The notes beneath the pieces are model-generated. The model worked only from the letters and a program-made list of their open reading frames with translations, made no database searches and was not told the origin of the DNA. This document shows positions 35,441 through 43,479 of a stretch of DNA of 64,000 nucleotides, piece by piece. This DNA comes from Flavobacterium suaedae (GTDB lineage Bacteria; Bacteroidota; Bacteroidia; Flavobacteriales; Flavobacteriaceae): positions 434,001 to 498,000 of the forward strand of contig NZ_BMJE01000002.1 of assembly GCF_014642915.1 (NCBI RefSeq). Reading direction: 5' to 3'. Each line of letters begins with the position of its first letter. Position 1 is the first letter of the stretch. Made by a program: the position numbers and the translations under genes.

Positions 35441-36094
35441 ATGGATAAGTTTATTATTATAGGCGCAGGGGGGCATGCTGCTGAAATAGATGAATATTTA
35501 GCGCATGCAAATATACTGGCAGGTGACGAAAAATATGCAGTATGCGGTTTTCTTGATGATAATGCAGAAAGCTATGATGCATATAGTTTTTCCGCACCAT
35601 TTTTAGGAAGTATAAAAGAGCATAAAATAGATGACTCTTGCTTTTATATAATGGGTATAGCTAATTTAAAATACAGAAAGTTAATTACTGAAGATTTTAA
35701 ATATAAAGGAGCTGCTTTTAAAACTTTTATCCATCCTTTAGCGTATATATCACCGTCAGCTAAAATCGGAGAGGGTGTTGTAATAGCCCCTTATGTAAAC
35801 GTAGGTCCTAATGTAGTTATTGGAGATTATACTCTTATAAACTCCAGAGCAAGTATGGGACATGATACTGTTATTGGTAAATATAATTTTATTAGCCCTA
35901 ATGTTTGCTTTTCAGGATTTACCACAATAGGAGATGAAAATCTATTTGGTATTAACTCCGCTTCAATTCCTCAAATAAAAATAGGCGATAGAAACAAAAT
36001 AGCGGCAGGGATGGTTGTTGAGAGAAATATAGATAATGATACCACCTACTTCCATAGGTTTAAAGAAAAGGTTTTAGCTATACCTAAACCTTAA
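35441..36094 (+). CDS. Sugar N-acyltransferase, PglD/NeuD type
   Basis: The product is 217 residues. The N-terminal domain opens IIIGAGGHAAEIDEYL (sugar-nucleotide site). A left-handed beta-helix of hexapeptide repeats runs from about residue 105. The catalytic His is in INSRASMGHDTVIGKY. PglD acetylates the 4-amino group of UDP-QuiNAc4N. With an ACP, KAS III and SDR immediately upstream, the acyl donor here may be a hydroxyacyl-ACP or -CoA instead of acetyl-CoA. It is a distant relative of the LegH-type protein at 13389, not a recent duplicate by eye. Confidence 0.85.
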   Translation: MDKFIIIGAGGHAAEIDEYLAHANILAGDEKYAVCGFLDDNAESYDAYSFSAPFLGSIKEHKIDDSCFYIMGIANLKYRKLITEDFKYKGAAFKTFIHPLAYISPSAKIGEGVVIAPYVNVGPNVVIGDYTLINSRASMGHDTVIGKYNFISPNVCFSGFTTIGDENLFGINSASIPQIKIGDRNKIAAGMVVERNIDNDTTYFHRFKEKVLAIPKP

Positions 36095-36134
36095 TTTTAC
36101 ATTGAAAATACTTAAAAATTGAATAATTAAAGTA

Positions 36135-36162
36135 TTGAGTAAAACTGAATCTGCTACATTTG
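36135..36162 (+). promoter_or_regulatory. Internal promoter before the PglE-like gene
   Basis: TTG at 36135-36137, a 17-base spacer and TACATTTG at 36155-36162 form a complete Bacteroidota-type promoter in the 94-base gap. The predicted start is near 36168, about 20 bases before the ATG at 36189. Confidence 0.68.
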
Positions 36163-36188
36163 TATTAAAATAACGCGTTAATCAAGAC

Positions 36189-37331
36189 ATGGAAAACACT
36201 AAAATATGGCTTTCTTCGCCACACATGGGAGGAAATGAACAATCATATATAAACGAAGCTTTTGAAAGTAACTGGATTGCACCCTTAGGCCCTAATGTTA
36301 ACGGATTTGAGCAAGATATACAAAAATATTTATCAGGAAACAATGAGGTATATGTAGCTGCGTTAAGTTCCGGTACTGCAGCATTACACTTAAGTTTAGT
36401 AATGCTAGGGGTTGAGCATGGCGATGAAGTAATATGCCAAAGTATGACTTTCTCTGCAAGTGCAAATCCCATTATGTATCAGGGAGCTACTCCCATTTTT
36501 GTAGATAGTGAGCCTGAAACCTGGAATATATGTCCTAACGCGTTGGAAACAGCTATAAAAGACCGTATTAGTAAAGGAAAGAAACCAAAGGCAATTATAG
36601 CGGTTCACTTATATGGTATGCCTTTTAAAGCAGATGAGATATTGGCTATTTCAAAAAAATACGATATACCTGTTGTAGAAGATAGTGCAGAAGCATTAGG
36701 GAGTACTTATAAAGGGAGAAAATGTGGTACTCTGGGCAATTTCGGTATACTATCATTCAATGGAAATAAAATAATAACTACTTCAGGTGGTGGTGCTTTA
36801 GTATGCCATAATGAAGAAGATAAAAATAAAACTGTTTTCTTATCTACACAGGCAAGAGACAATGCACCTCATTATCAACATAGCCATGTAGGGTACAATT
36901 ACCGAATGAGTAATATTTGTGCAGGTATAGGTAGAGGGCAGATGGAAGTTTTAGACTCTCATGTTGCTAAAAGAAGAGAAATGAATTCTTTTTATAAAAA
37001 TCTTTTTCAGTATAATGAAGCAGTTACAGTTTTAACTGAACCATCAAAAGATTATTTTTCTAACCACTGGTTAACAGCAATTACGATAGAGCCAAAACTA
37101 TTTAAGGGTGTTACTCGTGAAGATATCAGAAAATCACTTGATGCCGAAAATATTGAGTCAAGACCTTTATGGAAACCGATGCATATGCAACCTGTTTTTG
37201 AAAAGTACCCTTATTATGGTGGTATTATTTCAGAAGAGCTATTTAAAAATGGATTATGCCTGCCTTCTGGTTCAAATTTAACAGATGAAGAAAAAAGTAG
37301 AATAGACAAAGTCATAAAGTCTTATTTATAA
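36189..37331 (+). CDS. PLP-dependent sugar 4-aminotransferase, PglE-like
   Basis: The product is 380 residues of the DegT/DnrJ/EryC1/StrS family. IWLSSPHMGGNEQSYINEAF and NWIAPLGPNVNGFE are the N-terminal pattern of PglE-type enzymes. VEDSAEALGSTYKGRKCGTL and FNGNKIITTSGGGA hold the PLP Asp and Lys194. It aminates the UDP-4-keto sugar produced by the WbpM/PglF-type dehydratase to UDP-QuiNAc4N (or UDP-bacillosamine precursor). It is encoded right before that dehydratase. This is the second aminotransferase of the locus, distinct from the LegC-type at 12257. Confidence 0.9.
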   Translation: MENTKIWLSSPHMGGNEQSYINEAFESNWIAPLGPNVNGFEQDIQKYLSGNNEVYVAALSSGTAALHLSLVMLGVEHGDEVICQSMTFSASANPIMYQGATPIFVDSEPETWNICPNALETAIKDRISKGKKPKAIIAVHLYGMPFKADEILAISKKYDIPVVEDSAEALGSTYKGRKCGTLGNFGILSFNGNKIITTSGGGALVCHNEEDKNKTVFLSTQARDNAPHYQHSHVGYNYRMSNICAGIGRGQMEVLDSHVAKRREMNSFYKNLFQYNEAVTVLTEPSKDYFSNHWLTAITIEPKLFKGVTREDIRKSLDAENIESRPLWKPMHMQPVFEKYPYYGGIISEELFKNGLCLPSGSNLTDEEKSRIDKVIKSYL

Positions 37332-37352
37332 TGCTTTTATGTTAAAAAAATA

Positions 37353-37360
37353 TAATTTTG
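37353..37360 (+). promoter_or_regulatory. Possible -7 element before the WbpM/PglF gene
   Basis: TAATTTTG fits TAnnTTTG, 36 bases before the GTG start at 37397. There is no TTG at the right distance, so support is partial. Confidence 0.35.
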
Positions 37361-37396
37361 TGTGATTAAATATAAGAGTCCTTAAAAAATGCAGTA

Positions 37397-39376
37397 GTGG
37401 ATAAAAAATCTAAAAAAAATATTTCAGGAGCTATAGATTATGCTTTAGGTAATACTAAGCTATGGCACACATTTCACAATTTAGGCTATTTACCTAGGTG
37501 GATTATTTTTTTAATAGATGTATTTGTTATATCTGTTACTGCTTTATTAAGCTATTTTTTAATATACAGAACAGGTGAAATTTATATTGAAAAAGATCTT
37601 TTTATAATAAGTGTACCTGTCTACCTTCTTGTAAGTGTAGTAACTTTTAGAGTATTTAGGACATATTCAGGTATAATCAGGCACTCGTCGTATATTGATG
37701 CGGTAAAAATATTCTTTTCACAATTTACGGCAGCTTTTATTTTTTTAGCATTAAATAGCCTCTATAAGTCTATCACTGGCGATTTATTGTTTCTTAATAT
37801 AGGAATATTAATTAATGCTGTCTTTTCATTCTCATGTCTTTTTTTATACAGGGTTTTAGTTAAGCAATTTTTTGAAAACTATCTCAACCAATCTAAACAG
37901 TCAAACCTTACACGAGCAATAATATATGGAACTGATGCTAATGCTATAGCTGTAGCTAATGCATTAAAATCGGAAGTTCCCGGTAGGTTTAAGCTTGTTG
38001 GATTTATAGATAAATATGGGCAAAATAAGTCTAAAATGATATTAGGACTGCCTATACTTCAGCATAAAAAGAAAGCTTCTACTCTTATGCGTGTATTTAA
38101 TGCACAAGCTTTAATTTTAGCTGATAAAAACCTTTCAAAGGAAGAACAGTTAACTATTGTAGATGAGTGTTTAGATTTTAATTATAAAGTTTATACTGTA
38201 CCATTAGTTTCAGATTGGGAAGACCAAAAGGAAATATCCAGGAAAATTAAGAATTTCCAAATTCAGGACTTACTGGAAAGAAAACCTATAGTTTTGGATA
38301 ACAGGTCTATTTCAAATCAGCTTAAAGGTAAAAGCGTACTAATAACCGGTGCAGCAGGCTCAATAGGTAGTGAAATTGTAAGACAGGTAATCCAATTCGG
38401 ACCTCGCAGAATAATAATGCTGGATCAGGCAGAAACACCTTTACATCATCTTAGTTTAGAAATAAGTAAACTGGAAAATAAATCAGAATTAGTAACTATT
38501 ATTGGTGATGTAAGAAAAAAAGCAGAGCTAAGTGAAATATTCAGTAGTTACGCACCTGATGTAGTGTATCATGCAGCAGCTTATAAGCATGTACCTTTAA
38601 TGGAAGGCAACCCTTCTCAGGCAATTTTTGCTAATATTTTAGGCTCTAAAAATGTAGCAGACCTTGCATGTGAATATAATGTGGATAGTTTTGTGATGGT
38701 GTCTACTGATAAGGCAGTAAATCCGAGTAATGTAATGGGGGCAAGTAAAAGAATTGCCGAAAAGTACGTTCAGTCACTTCATAAAAGTGTTGTAGATTCA
38801 AAAAGCGGAAAAACAAAATTCATTACCACACGCTTTGGGAATGTTTTAGGTTCAAATGGGTCAGTTGTACCATTATTTACAAAACAAATTGAAAGTGGAG
38901 GTCCTATCACTCTTACTCACCCTGATATTATTAGATATTTTATGACTATACCTGAAGCTTGTCAACTCGTTTTAGAGGCAGGAGCTATGGGTAAGGGAGG
39001 AGAAATTTATATATTTGATATGGGCAAGCCTGTTAAAATAATAGACTTAGCCAGAAAAATGATTCGCTTAGCAGGCTTTATTCCGGAAAAAGATATAGAT
39101 ATAAAAATAGTAGGATTAAGGCCAGGCGAAAAGCTTTATGAGGAGCTGCTTAATGATGGCTCTAAAACATTACCTACTCACCATGAAAAAATAATGATTG
39201 CACAAGATGTTGCTGATGATTATGAAGATTTAAGAGAAAAGGTTGTTGATTTAATAGCTACGTCTAAAACATATAGTAGTCAAGAAATAGTTTCTAAAAT
39301 GAAAGTAATTGTACCGGAGTTTAAAAGTATGAATTCAAACTTTGAGATACTTGATAAGGAAGCAGTTAAAAAGTGA
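37397..39376 (+). CDS. Membrane UDP-GlcNAc 4,6-dehydratase, WbpM/PglF/CapD family
   Basis: The product is 659 residues. Four N-terminal membrane helices (about residues 30-165) are followed by a CoA-binding-like Rossmann domain (ARAIIYGTDANAIAVANAL) and the catalytic SDR domain. The latter has VLITGAAGSIGSEIVRQ, YHAAAYKHVPLMEGNP and STDKAVNPSNVMGASKRIAE, with the M-x3-K active-site variant. It makes UDP-2-acetamido-4-keto-2,4,6-trideoxyhexose. The start is a GTG that directly follows an in-frame TAG, with no ATG nearby. Such genes are the conserved 3' end of many O-antigen loci. Confidence 0.92.
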   Translation: MDKKSKKNISGAIDYALGNTKLWHTFHNLGYLPRWIIFLIDVFVISVTALLSYFLIYRTGEIYIEKDLFIISVPVYLLVSVVTFRVFRTYSGIIRHSSYIDAVKIFFSQFTAAFIFLALNSLYKSITGDLLFLNIGILINAVFSFSCLFLYRVLVKQFFENYLNQSKQSNLTRAIIYGTDANAIAVANALKSEVPGRFKLVGFIDKYGQNKSKMILGLPILQHKKKASTLMRVFNAQALILADKNLSKEEQLTIVDECLDFNYKVYTVPLVSDWEDQKEISRKIKNFQIQDLLERKPIVLDNRSISNQLKGKSVLITGAAGSIGSEIVRQVIQFGPRRIIMLDQAETPLHHLSLEISKLENKSELVTIIGDVRKKAELSEIFSSYAPDVVYHAAAYKHVPLMEGNPSQAIFANILGSKNVADLACEYNVDSFVMVSTDKAVNPSNVMGASKRIAEKYVQSLHKSVVDSKSGKTKFITTRFGNVLGSNGSVVPLFTKQIESGGPITLTHPDIIRYFMTIPEACQLVLEAGAMGKGGEIYIFDMGKPVKIIDLARKMIRLAGFIPEKDIDIKIVGLRPGEKLYEELLNDGSKTLPTHHEKIMIAQDVADDYEDLREKVVDLIATSKTYSSQEIVSKMKVIVPEFKSMNSNFEILDKEAVKK

Positions 39377-39415
39377 GTTTTTACGTTATTTTAACAAACT
39401 ATAGTTATAAAAAAT

Positions 39416-39423
39416 TATCTTTG
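39416..39423 (+). promoter_or_regulatory. -7 element before the Wza gene
   Basis: TATCTTTG is a full TAnnTTTG match, 36 bases before the ATG at 39460. No TTG stands at the -33 position. It could let the export genes be expressed apart from the sugar genes. Confidence 0.45.
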
Positions 39424-39459
39424 CCAAAAAATTAAAAAGATTTAATCCAATTATTTTTT

Positions 39460-40233
39460 ATGTATAAAAGAACGTTTGCTTTATGTACTTTAATAGTAGT
39501 TATGCTTTTAACCTCATGCGCATCTAATAAAGATGTGGTTTATTTGCATAATAATTCAACAAATGAGGAGTTTGATGCTAAAAAGTATGCAAATGTGTTA
39601 CAGCCTGATGATAAGTTAATAATAACTGTTACCGCAGATGAGCCATCCCTTGCTGCTCCTTTCAACTTAATGTATCTTAGTATGCAAAGTAATGAGATTA
39701 GATCAGTAGTAAATGATGATGCCCTCTTTAGTTACCTTATAGACCAAAATGGAGAAATTGATTTAGCTGGTATTGGTAAAGTTAAACTCTCTGGTCTTAC
39801 AAGAGTAGAAGCAGAAAAGAAAATTAAAGAACTACTGGAACAGCAGATAAAGAACCCGGGCGTAAACCTTAGGGTGATAAACTTTAAAGTTTCTGTACTG
39901 GGAGAAGTATCCAGACCGGGACCAGTAAATGTGTCAGGAGATAGAATTACTTTACTTGAGGCTTTAAGTATGTCTGGAGACCTTACAATTTATGGTAAAA
40001 GAAAAGATATTTTAGTGATAAGAGAAGTACAGGGAGCTATTACTGTGAATTCTATCGATATTACAAGCGCTGATTTTATTAACAGTTCTTTTTATTATTT
40101 AAAACATAATGATGTAGTGTATGTAAAGCCAAACAAAACAAAAGTTAATTCCTCAGTAATTGGTCCTAATTTAACAGTAGGAATATCAGCACTTTCATTA
40201 ATAGTTACTATAATTGCTTTAAGCATACGATAA
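39460..40233 (+). CDS. Polysaccharide export lipoprotein, Wza family
   Basis: The product is 257 residues with a lipoprotein signal (VVMLLTSCASNK, Cys20). A Poly_export (PES) domain lies around residues 45-135 (LQPDDKLIITV, YLIDQNGEIDLAGIGKVKL). A SLBB-like stretch follows (VNLRVINFKVSVLGEVSRPG, then ITLLEALSMSGDLTIYGKR). A C-terminal hydrophobic segment (TVGISALSLIVTIIAL) is typical of Bacteroidota Wza proteins. It forms the outer-membrane channel with Wzc for capsule or exopolysaccharide export. It is seven bases before the Wzc gene. Confidence 0.92.
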   Translation: MYKRTFALCTLIVVMLLTSCASNKDVVYLHNNSTNEEFDAKKYANVLQPDDKLIITVTADEPSLAAPFNLMYLSMQSNEIRSVVNDDALFSYLIDQNGEIDLAGIGKVKLSGLTRVEAEKKIKELLEQQIKNPGVNLRVINFKVSVLGEVSRPGPVNVSGDRITLLEALSMSGDLTIYGKRKDILVIREVQGAITVNSIDITSADFINSSFYYLKHNDVVYVKPNKTKVNSSVIGPNLTVGISALSLIVTIIALSIR

Positions 40234-40240
40234 ATCTAAG

Positions 40241-42631
40241 ATGCAGCAAAAACAAACTTTTTTCAAACAAGATTCAGAATTCGATCTCAAAAGATATTTT
40301 TTTCTATACCTTTCTAAATGGCCTTGGTTTGTATTGGGTGTGTTAGTAAGTATGGCTTTTGCATTTATATACTTAAGATATAGTGTTTCTGAATATAATG
40401 CCTCTGCAATTATTTTAGTTAAAGACGATAAAAAAGGAGGAATGGTTTCTGAACTCGCTGCGTTAAGTGAGGTTGATATGTTAAGCAATATCAAAAACAC
40501 AGTAGACAATGAGATGGAGATAATTAAATCTCGCTCTCTTGTAGAATCGACAGTCAGAGATTTAAATTTAAACATAAAATATAAACGTAAGGCGAGAGTA
40601 AGAACTGTAGATTTATATGACACTTCACCTGTTAAAGTTGTTTTAGGAGAGGGGTCAGAAATAAAATCCAGAAAAGAGTATAAACTTCATTATTCTAGCG
40701 GTAACAAATTTATTCTGTTTGATAGTGATGATAAAAAACTTGGTGAATATAATTTTGGAGAAAGGCTGGTTAAAGATGGAATTGACTTTACTATAATAGA
40801 TAAAAGTACTTTAGGTTCTGAAGTTTTTGATGTAATTATAGTAATGGAGCCTGTTTCCAGTACGGCTCAAAGATTTAAAGGAAGACTTGTAGTTAAGCAG
40901 CTTAGTGACAGAACTAGTGTTGTACAATTAACTATAGTAAACACTGTAAAAAAACGTGCTGAGGATTTTTTAAATCAACTTATAGAAAATTATAATAATG
41001 ATGCTAAGAAAGATAAAGGGCAAATATTTGAAAATACAGCTGACTTTATTGATAAAAGATTAAAAATTATTAGTGATGATTTAGGAACTGTAGAAGAAAA
41101 AGGAGAGATATACAAAAAAGAAAATCAGGTTACAGATATAGTTTCTGAGGGTAATATTTTCTTGGAAAATGCAAGAGATTTTAATAGGGAGTATGTTCAA
41201 ACAGATACTCAATTAAGAATTGTTGCTTCTTTAAAAGATTATGTCGAAAACTCTTCGTATGAAGACTTAATACCTTCAAATGTATTAACCTCTACTACAG
41301 ATGATGCAAATACAGCTCCATCTCTTATAGAGCAATATAATACTTTAATTTTAGAGCGTAATCGTTTATTGAGTTCTGCTACTACTGAAAATAAAAGGGT
41401 AGAAAAATTATCTAATCAATTAGTTTCATTAAAAGATAATATTCTTTCAAGTTTAGATAGATTGAGTAATTCTTTAAGAATAAAAAAAGCTGATTTATCT
41501 AAGCAGAAAAAGGAAATTGATGCAAAAATAGCAGAAATACCAACTCAGGAAAAAGAGTATAAGTCTATAGCACGTCAGCAAAAATTAATAGAATCTCTAT
41601 ATATTTACTTGCTTCAAAAACGTGAAGAAACTGCGATAGCGTTAGCCTCTATAGCACCTAATGCAAAAATAATAGACCCTGCATTAGCATTAAACACCCC
41701 GGTATCTCCTAAAAGAAATATTGTATACCTAGCTGCTTTGTTTATAGGCTTGTTTATTCCTTTTGCAGTTGTTTACGTAATTGATGTTTTAGATACTAAA
41801 ATACACTCATTAAGTGATATGGAATTACCTATTCCATATCTTGGAGATGTTCCAAGAACAGAGTCTAATAGTGAGTTAGTTAGTTTAAACAGCAGGTCAA
41901 GCACAGCAGAGTCTTTAAGGATTGTAAGAACAAACTTAGAATTTATGCTTACTGAGGTAACTGAAGGGATTGCTAAAACAATTTTTGTTACTTCCAGTAT
42001 ACCAAAGGAAGGTAAAACATTTATTTCTGTAAATCTGGCAGCTACTATAGCGCTATCTGGTAAGAAAGTTTTATTACTGGGTATGGATATTAGAAATCCT
42101 AAGCTGGATGAATATTTAGACTTACCTTCTAAAGGCTTAAGTAATTATCTGTCTGTTAAAGACACTTCGATAGATGATTATATTATAAAATATGATGGCT
42201 TTGATAGTTTTGATATTATTCCTCCCGGAATAATACCTCCAAACCCCGCAGAACTTTTGATGAGTTCTAAAGTAACTGAACTTTTTAAAGAATTAAAAGA
42301 AAGATACGAGTACATAATAGTTGATACAGCCCCTGTAAGTTTGGTTACAGATACACTTATTATAGCTAAGCATGCTCACTCTGTAGTTTATGTAGCCAGA
42401 TCAGGATATCTGGAAAAGCAAATGCTTTCTTTACCGCAATCTTTATACGAAGAGAATAAACTTCCTAATATGGGTATGCTGCTTAATGATACTCATCAGA
42501 AAAAAGGTTATGGATATGGCTACGGTTATGGATATGGCTACGGTTACGGTTACGGAAGCTATGGTTACGGCTATGGTTCTGAAACTAAAAAAAGATCTTT
42601 TTTAGACAAAATTTTAGGACGTAATAAATAA
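40241..42631 (+). CDS. Polysaccharide co-polymerase and tyrosine kinase, Wzc family
   Basis: The product is 796 residues. A Wzz domain has membrane helices near residues 25-45 and 490-510, with a periplasmic coiled-coil region between. The cytoplasmic BY-kinase has Walker A TSSIPKEGKTFISVN (Lys592), Walker A' LLLGMDIRNPKL and Walker B IIVDTAPVSLV. The C-terminal tail (756-780) is an almost pure Gly-Tyr repeat with 11 tyrosines, the autophosphorylation cluster. The kinase sets chain length and controls export through phosphorylation of that tail. A convergent phosphatase gene and a terminator follow. Confidence 0.94.
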   Translation: MQQKQTFFKQDSEFDLKRYFFLYLSKWPWFVLGVLVSMAFAFIYLRYSVSEYNASAIILVKDDKKGGMVSELAALSEVDMLSNIKNTVDNEMEIIKSRSLVESTVRDLNLNIKYKRKARVRTVDLYDTSPVKVVLGEGSEIKSRKEYKLHYSSGNKFILFDSDDKKLGEYNFGERLVKDGIDFTIIDKSTLGSEVFDVIIVMEPVSSTAQRFKGRLVVKQLSDRTSVVQLTIVNTVKKRAEDFLNQLIENYNNDAKKDKGQIFENTADFIDKRLKIISDDLGTVEEKGEIYKKENQVTDIVSEGNIFLENARDFNREYVQTDTQLRIVASLKDYVENSSYEDLIPSNVLTSTTDDANTAPSLIEQYNTLILERNRLLSSATTENKRVEKLSNQLVSLKDNILSSLDRLSNSLRIKKADLSKQKKEIDAKIAEIPTQEKEYKSIARQQKLIESLYIYLLQKREETAIALASIAPNAKIIDPALALNTPVSPKRNIVYLAALFIGLFIPFAVVYVIDVLDTKIHSLSDMELPIPYLGDVPRTESNSELVSLNSRSSTAESLRIVRTNLEFMLTEVTEGIAKTIFVTSSIPKEGKTFISVNLAATIALSGKKVLLLGMDIRNPKLDEYLDLPSKGLSNYLSVKDTSIDDYIIKYDGFDSFDIIPPGIIPPNPAELLMSSKVTELFKELKERYEYIIVDTAPVSLVTDTLIIAKHAHSVVYVARSGYLEKQMLSLPQSLYEENKLPNMGMLLNDTHQKKGYGYGYGYGYGYGYGYGSYGYGYGSETKKRSFLDKILGRNK
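42506..42580 (+). repeat. GGY-TAY tandem repeat coding the Wzc tyrosine tail
   Basis: About twelve six-base units alternate Gly and Tyr codons (GGT/GGA/GGC with TAT/TAC), interrupted once by Ser. This encodes residues 756-780 of the kinase. An in-frame six-base unit makes the tail prone to gain or lose Gly-Tyr pairs without breaking the frame. Confidence 0.85.
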
Positions 42632-42658
42632 TCATAAAAAAGAACTAATAATATGATG

Positions 42659-42696
42659 ATTCCCTTTTCTAAATACTGAAAAGGGAATTGTTTTTT
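42659..42696 (+). terminator. Terminator of the polysaccharide locus
   Basis: An 11-base perfect stem, ATTCCCTTTTC against GAAAAGGGAAT with an eight-base loop, is followed by TGTTTTTT. It ends the plus-strand operon 28 bases after the Wzc stop codon. The hairpin overlaps the last codons of the convergent phosphatase gene. Confidence 0.88.
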
Positions 42697-43409
42697 AGAG
42701 CCTTTTCTAAAACAGAAGTATCTTTTAGTAATACAGGATTTTTAAAAGCAGAAGCATGTCTTGTATGATGTACGTCAGAGCCAGTGTAATCAATCATACC
42801 GTCATTTAATAACTTTTCGCAAGTTTTAAAAACAGGTTTGCCATAATACCCTGTAGTAGATAATAAATTTATCTGGAATAAACACCCTGCTTTTTTTAGC
42901 TTTTCAAATTCTTTATAGTTATTATGGTAAGCATTATAACGTTCAGGGTGTGCTAATATAGGCTTGTAGCCTTTTAGCTGTAACTCAAATAAAATATCAT
43001 ACAGTTGCATTGGTGGGTTCAGGTAAGACATCTCTACCAATACATATTCATCTTTTATAGTAAGCAGTTCTTCATTTTGCAATAGCTTTAAAAAAACATC
43101 ATCCATTAAATATTCAGCTGCTGCTTTAAAAGGAAGTTTAATGTCTTTATTTTTTAATAATGCTTTGGTATATTCTTCCTTTTGTAAAATATCATCTTTA
43201 GTATTGTTCCAAACTCCTGTAAGTACATGAGGGGTAGTTATAAACTGAGAAAACCCATAGCTTGATAGTGTGTCAATTAGTTTCAGCGTATCTTCATTAT
43301 TTTCAGCCCCATCATCAATATCAGGCATAAGGTGAGAATGAATATCTACATATCCATTAGGAATAATATCAGCTAAGCTGCTTTTATGTTTTTTCTTGAA
43401 AAAGAGCAA
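42669..43409 (-). CDS. Tyrosine-protein phosphatase, PHP family (CpsB/YwqE type)
   Basis: The product is 246 residues. The PHP metal site is visible: VDIHSHLMPDIDDGAEN near the start, then ITTPHVLTGVWNN, ILAHPERYN and DYTGSDVHHTRHAS at the end, all His/Asp metal ligands. These enzymes remove phosphate from the tyrosine tail of BY-kinases such as Wzc. The start is a TTG (product begins MLFFKKKHK, as usual for flavobacterial homologues); an in-frame stop lies just upstream and no ATG is near. It is transcribed convergently to wzc rather than in the same operon, so kinase and phosphatase are regulated apart. Confidence 0.9.
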   Translation of the reverse strand: MLFFKKKHKSSLADIIPNGYVDIHSHLMPDIDDGAENNEDTLKLIDTLSSYGFSQFITTPHVLTGVWNNTKDDILQKEEYTKALLKNKDIKLPFKAAAEYLMDDVFLKLLQNEELLTIKDEYVLVEMSYLNPPMQLYDILFELQLKGYKPILAHPERYNAYHNNYKEFEKLKKAGCLFQINLLSTTGYYGKPVFKTCEKLLNDGMIDYTGSDVHHTRHASAFKNPVLLKDTSVLEKALKNNSLFSI

Positions 43410-43479
43410 ATTTGTTTTTTTAGAAATTTATACTGTAAAAATAATGCTTTCTCTTTTTATGTATAAATATAAAGGAAAG

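Noticed and set aside
40219..40623. 134-residue antisense frame over the start of the Wzc gene
   Set aside because: The plus-strand Wzc N-terminus is conserved in type; the antisense product has no recognisable feature and would start inside the kinase gene.
42506..42580. Short tandem array considered as a CRISPR-like or satellite repeat
   Set aside because: The six-base unit stays in frame inside the kinase gene and codes the known tyrosine-rich tail.
6231..42631. Mobile island or phage-borne insertion
   Set aside because: No integrase, transposase, tRNA edge or direct repeats at either end; it looks like a resident variable surface-glycan locus.
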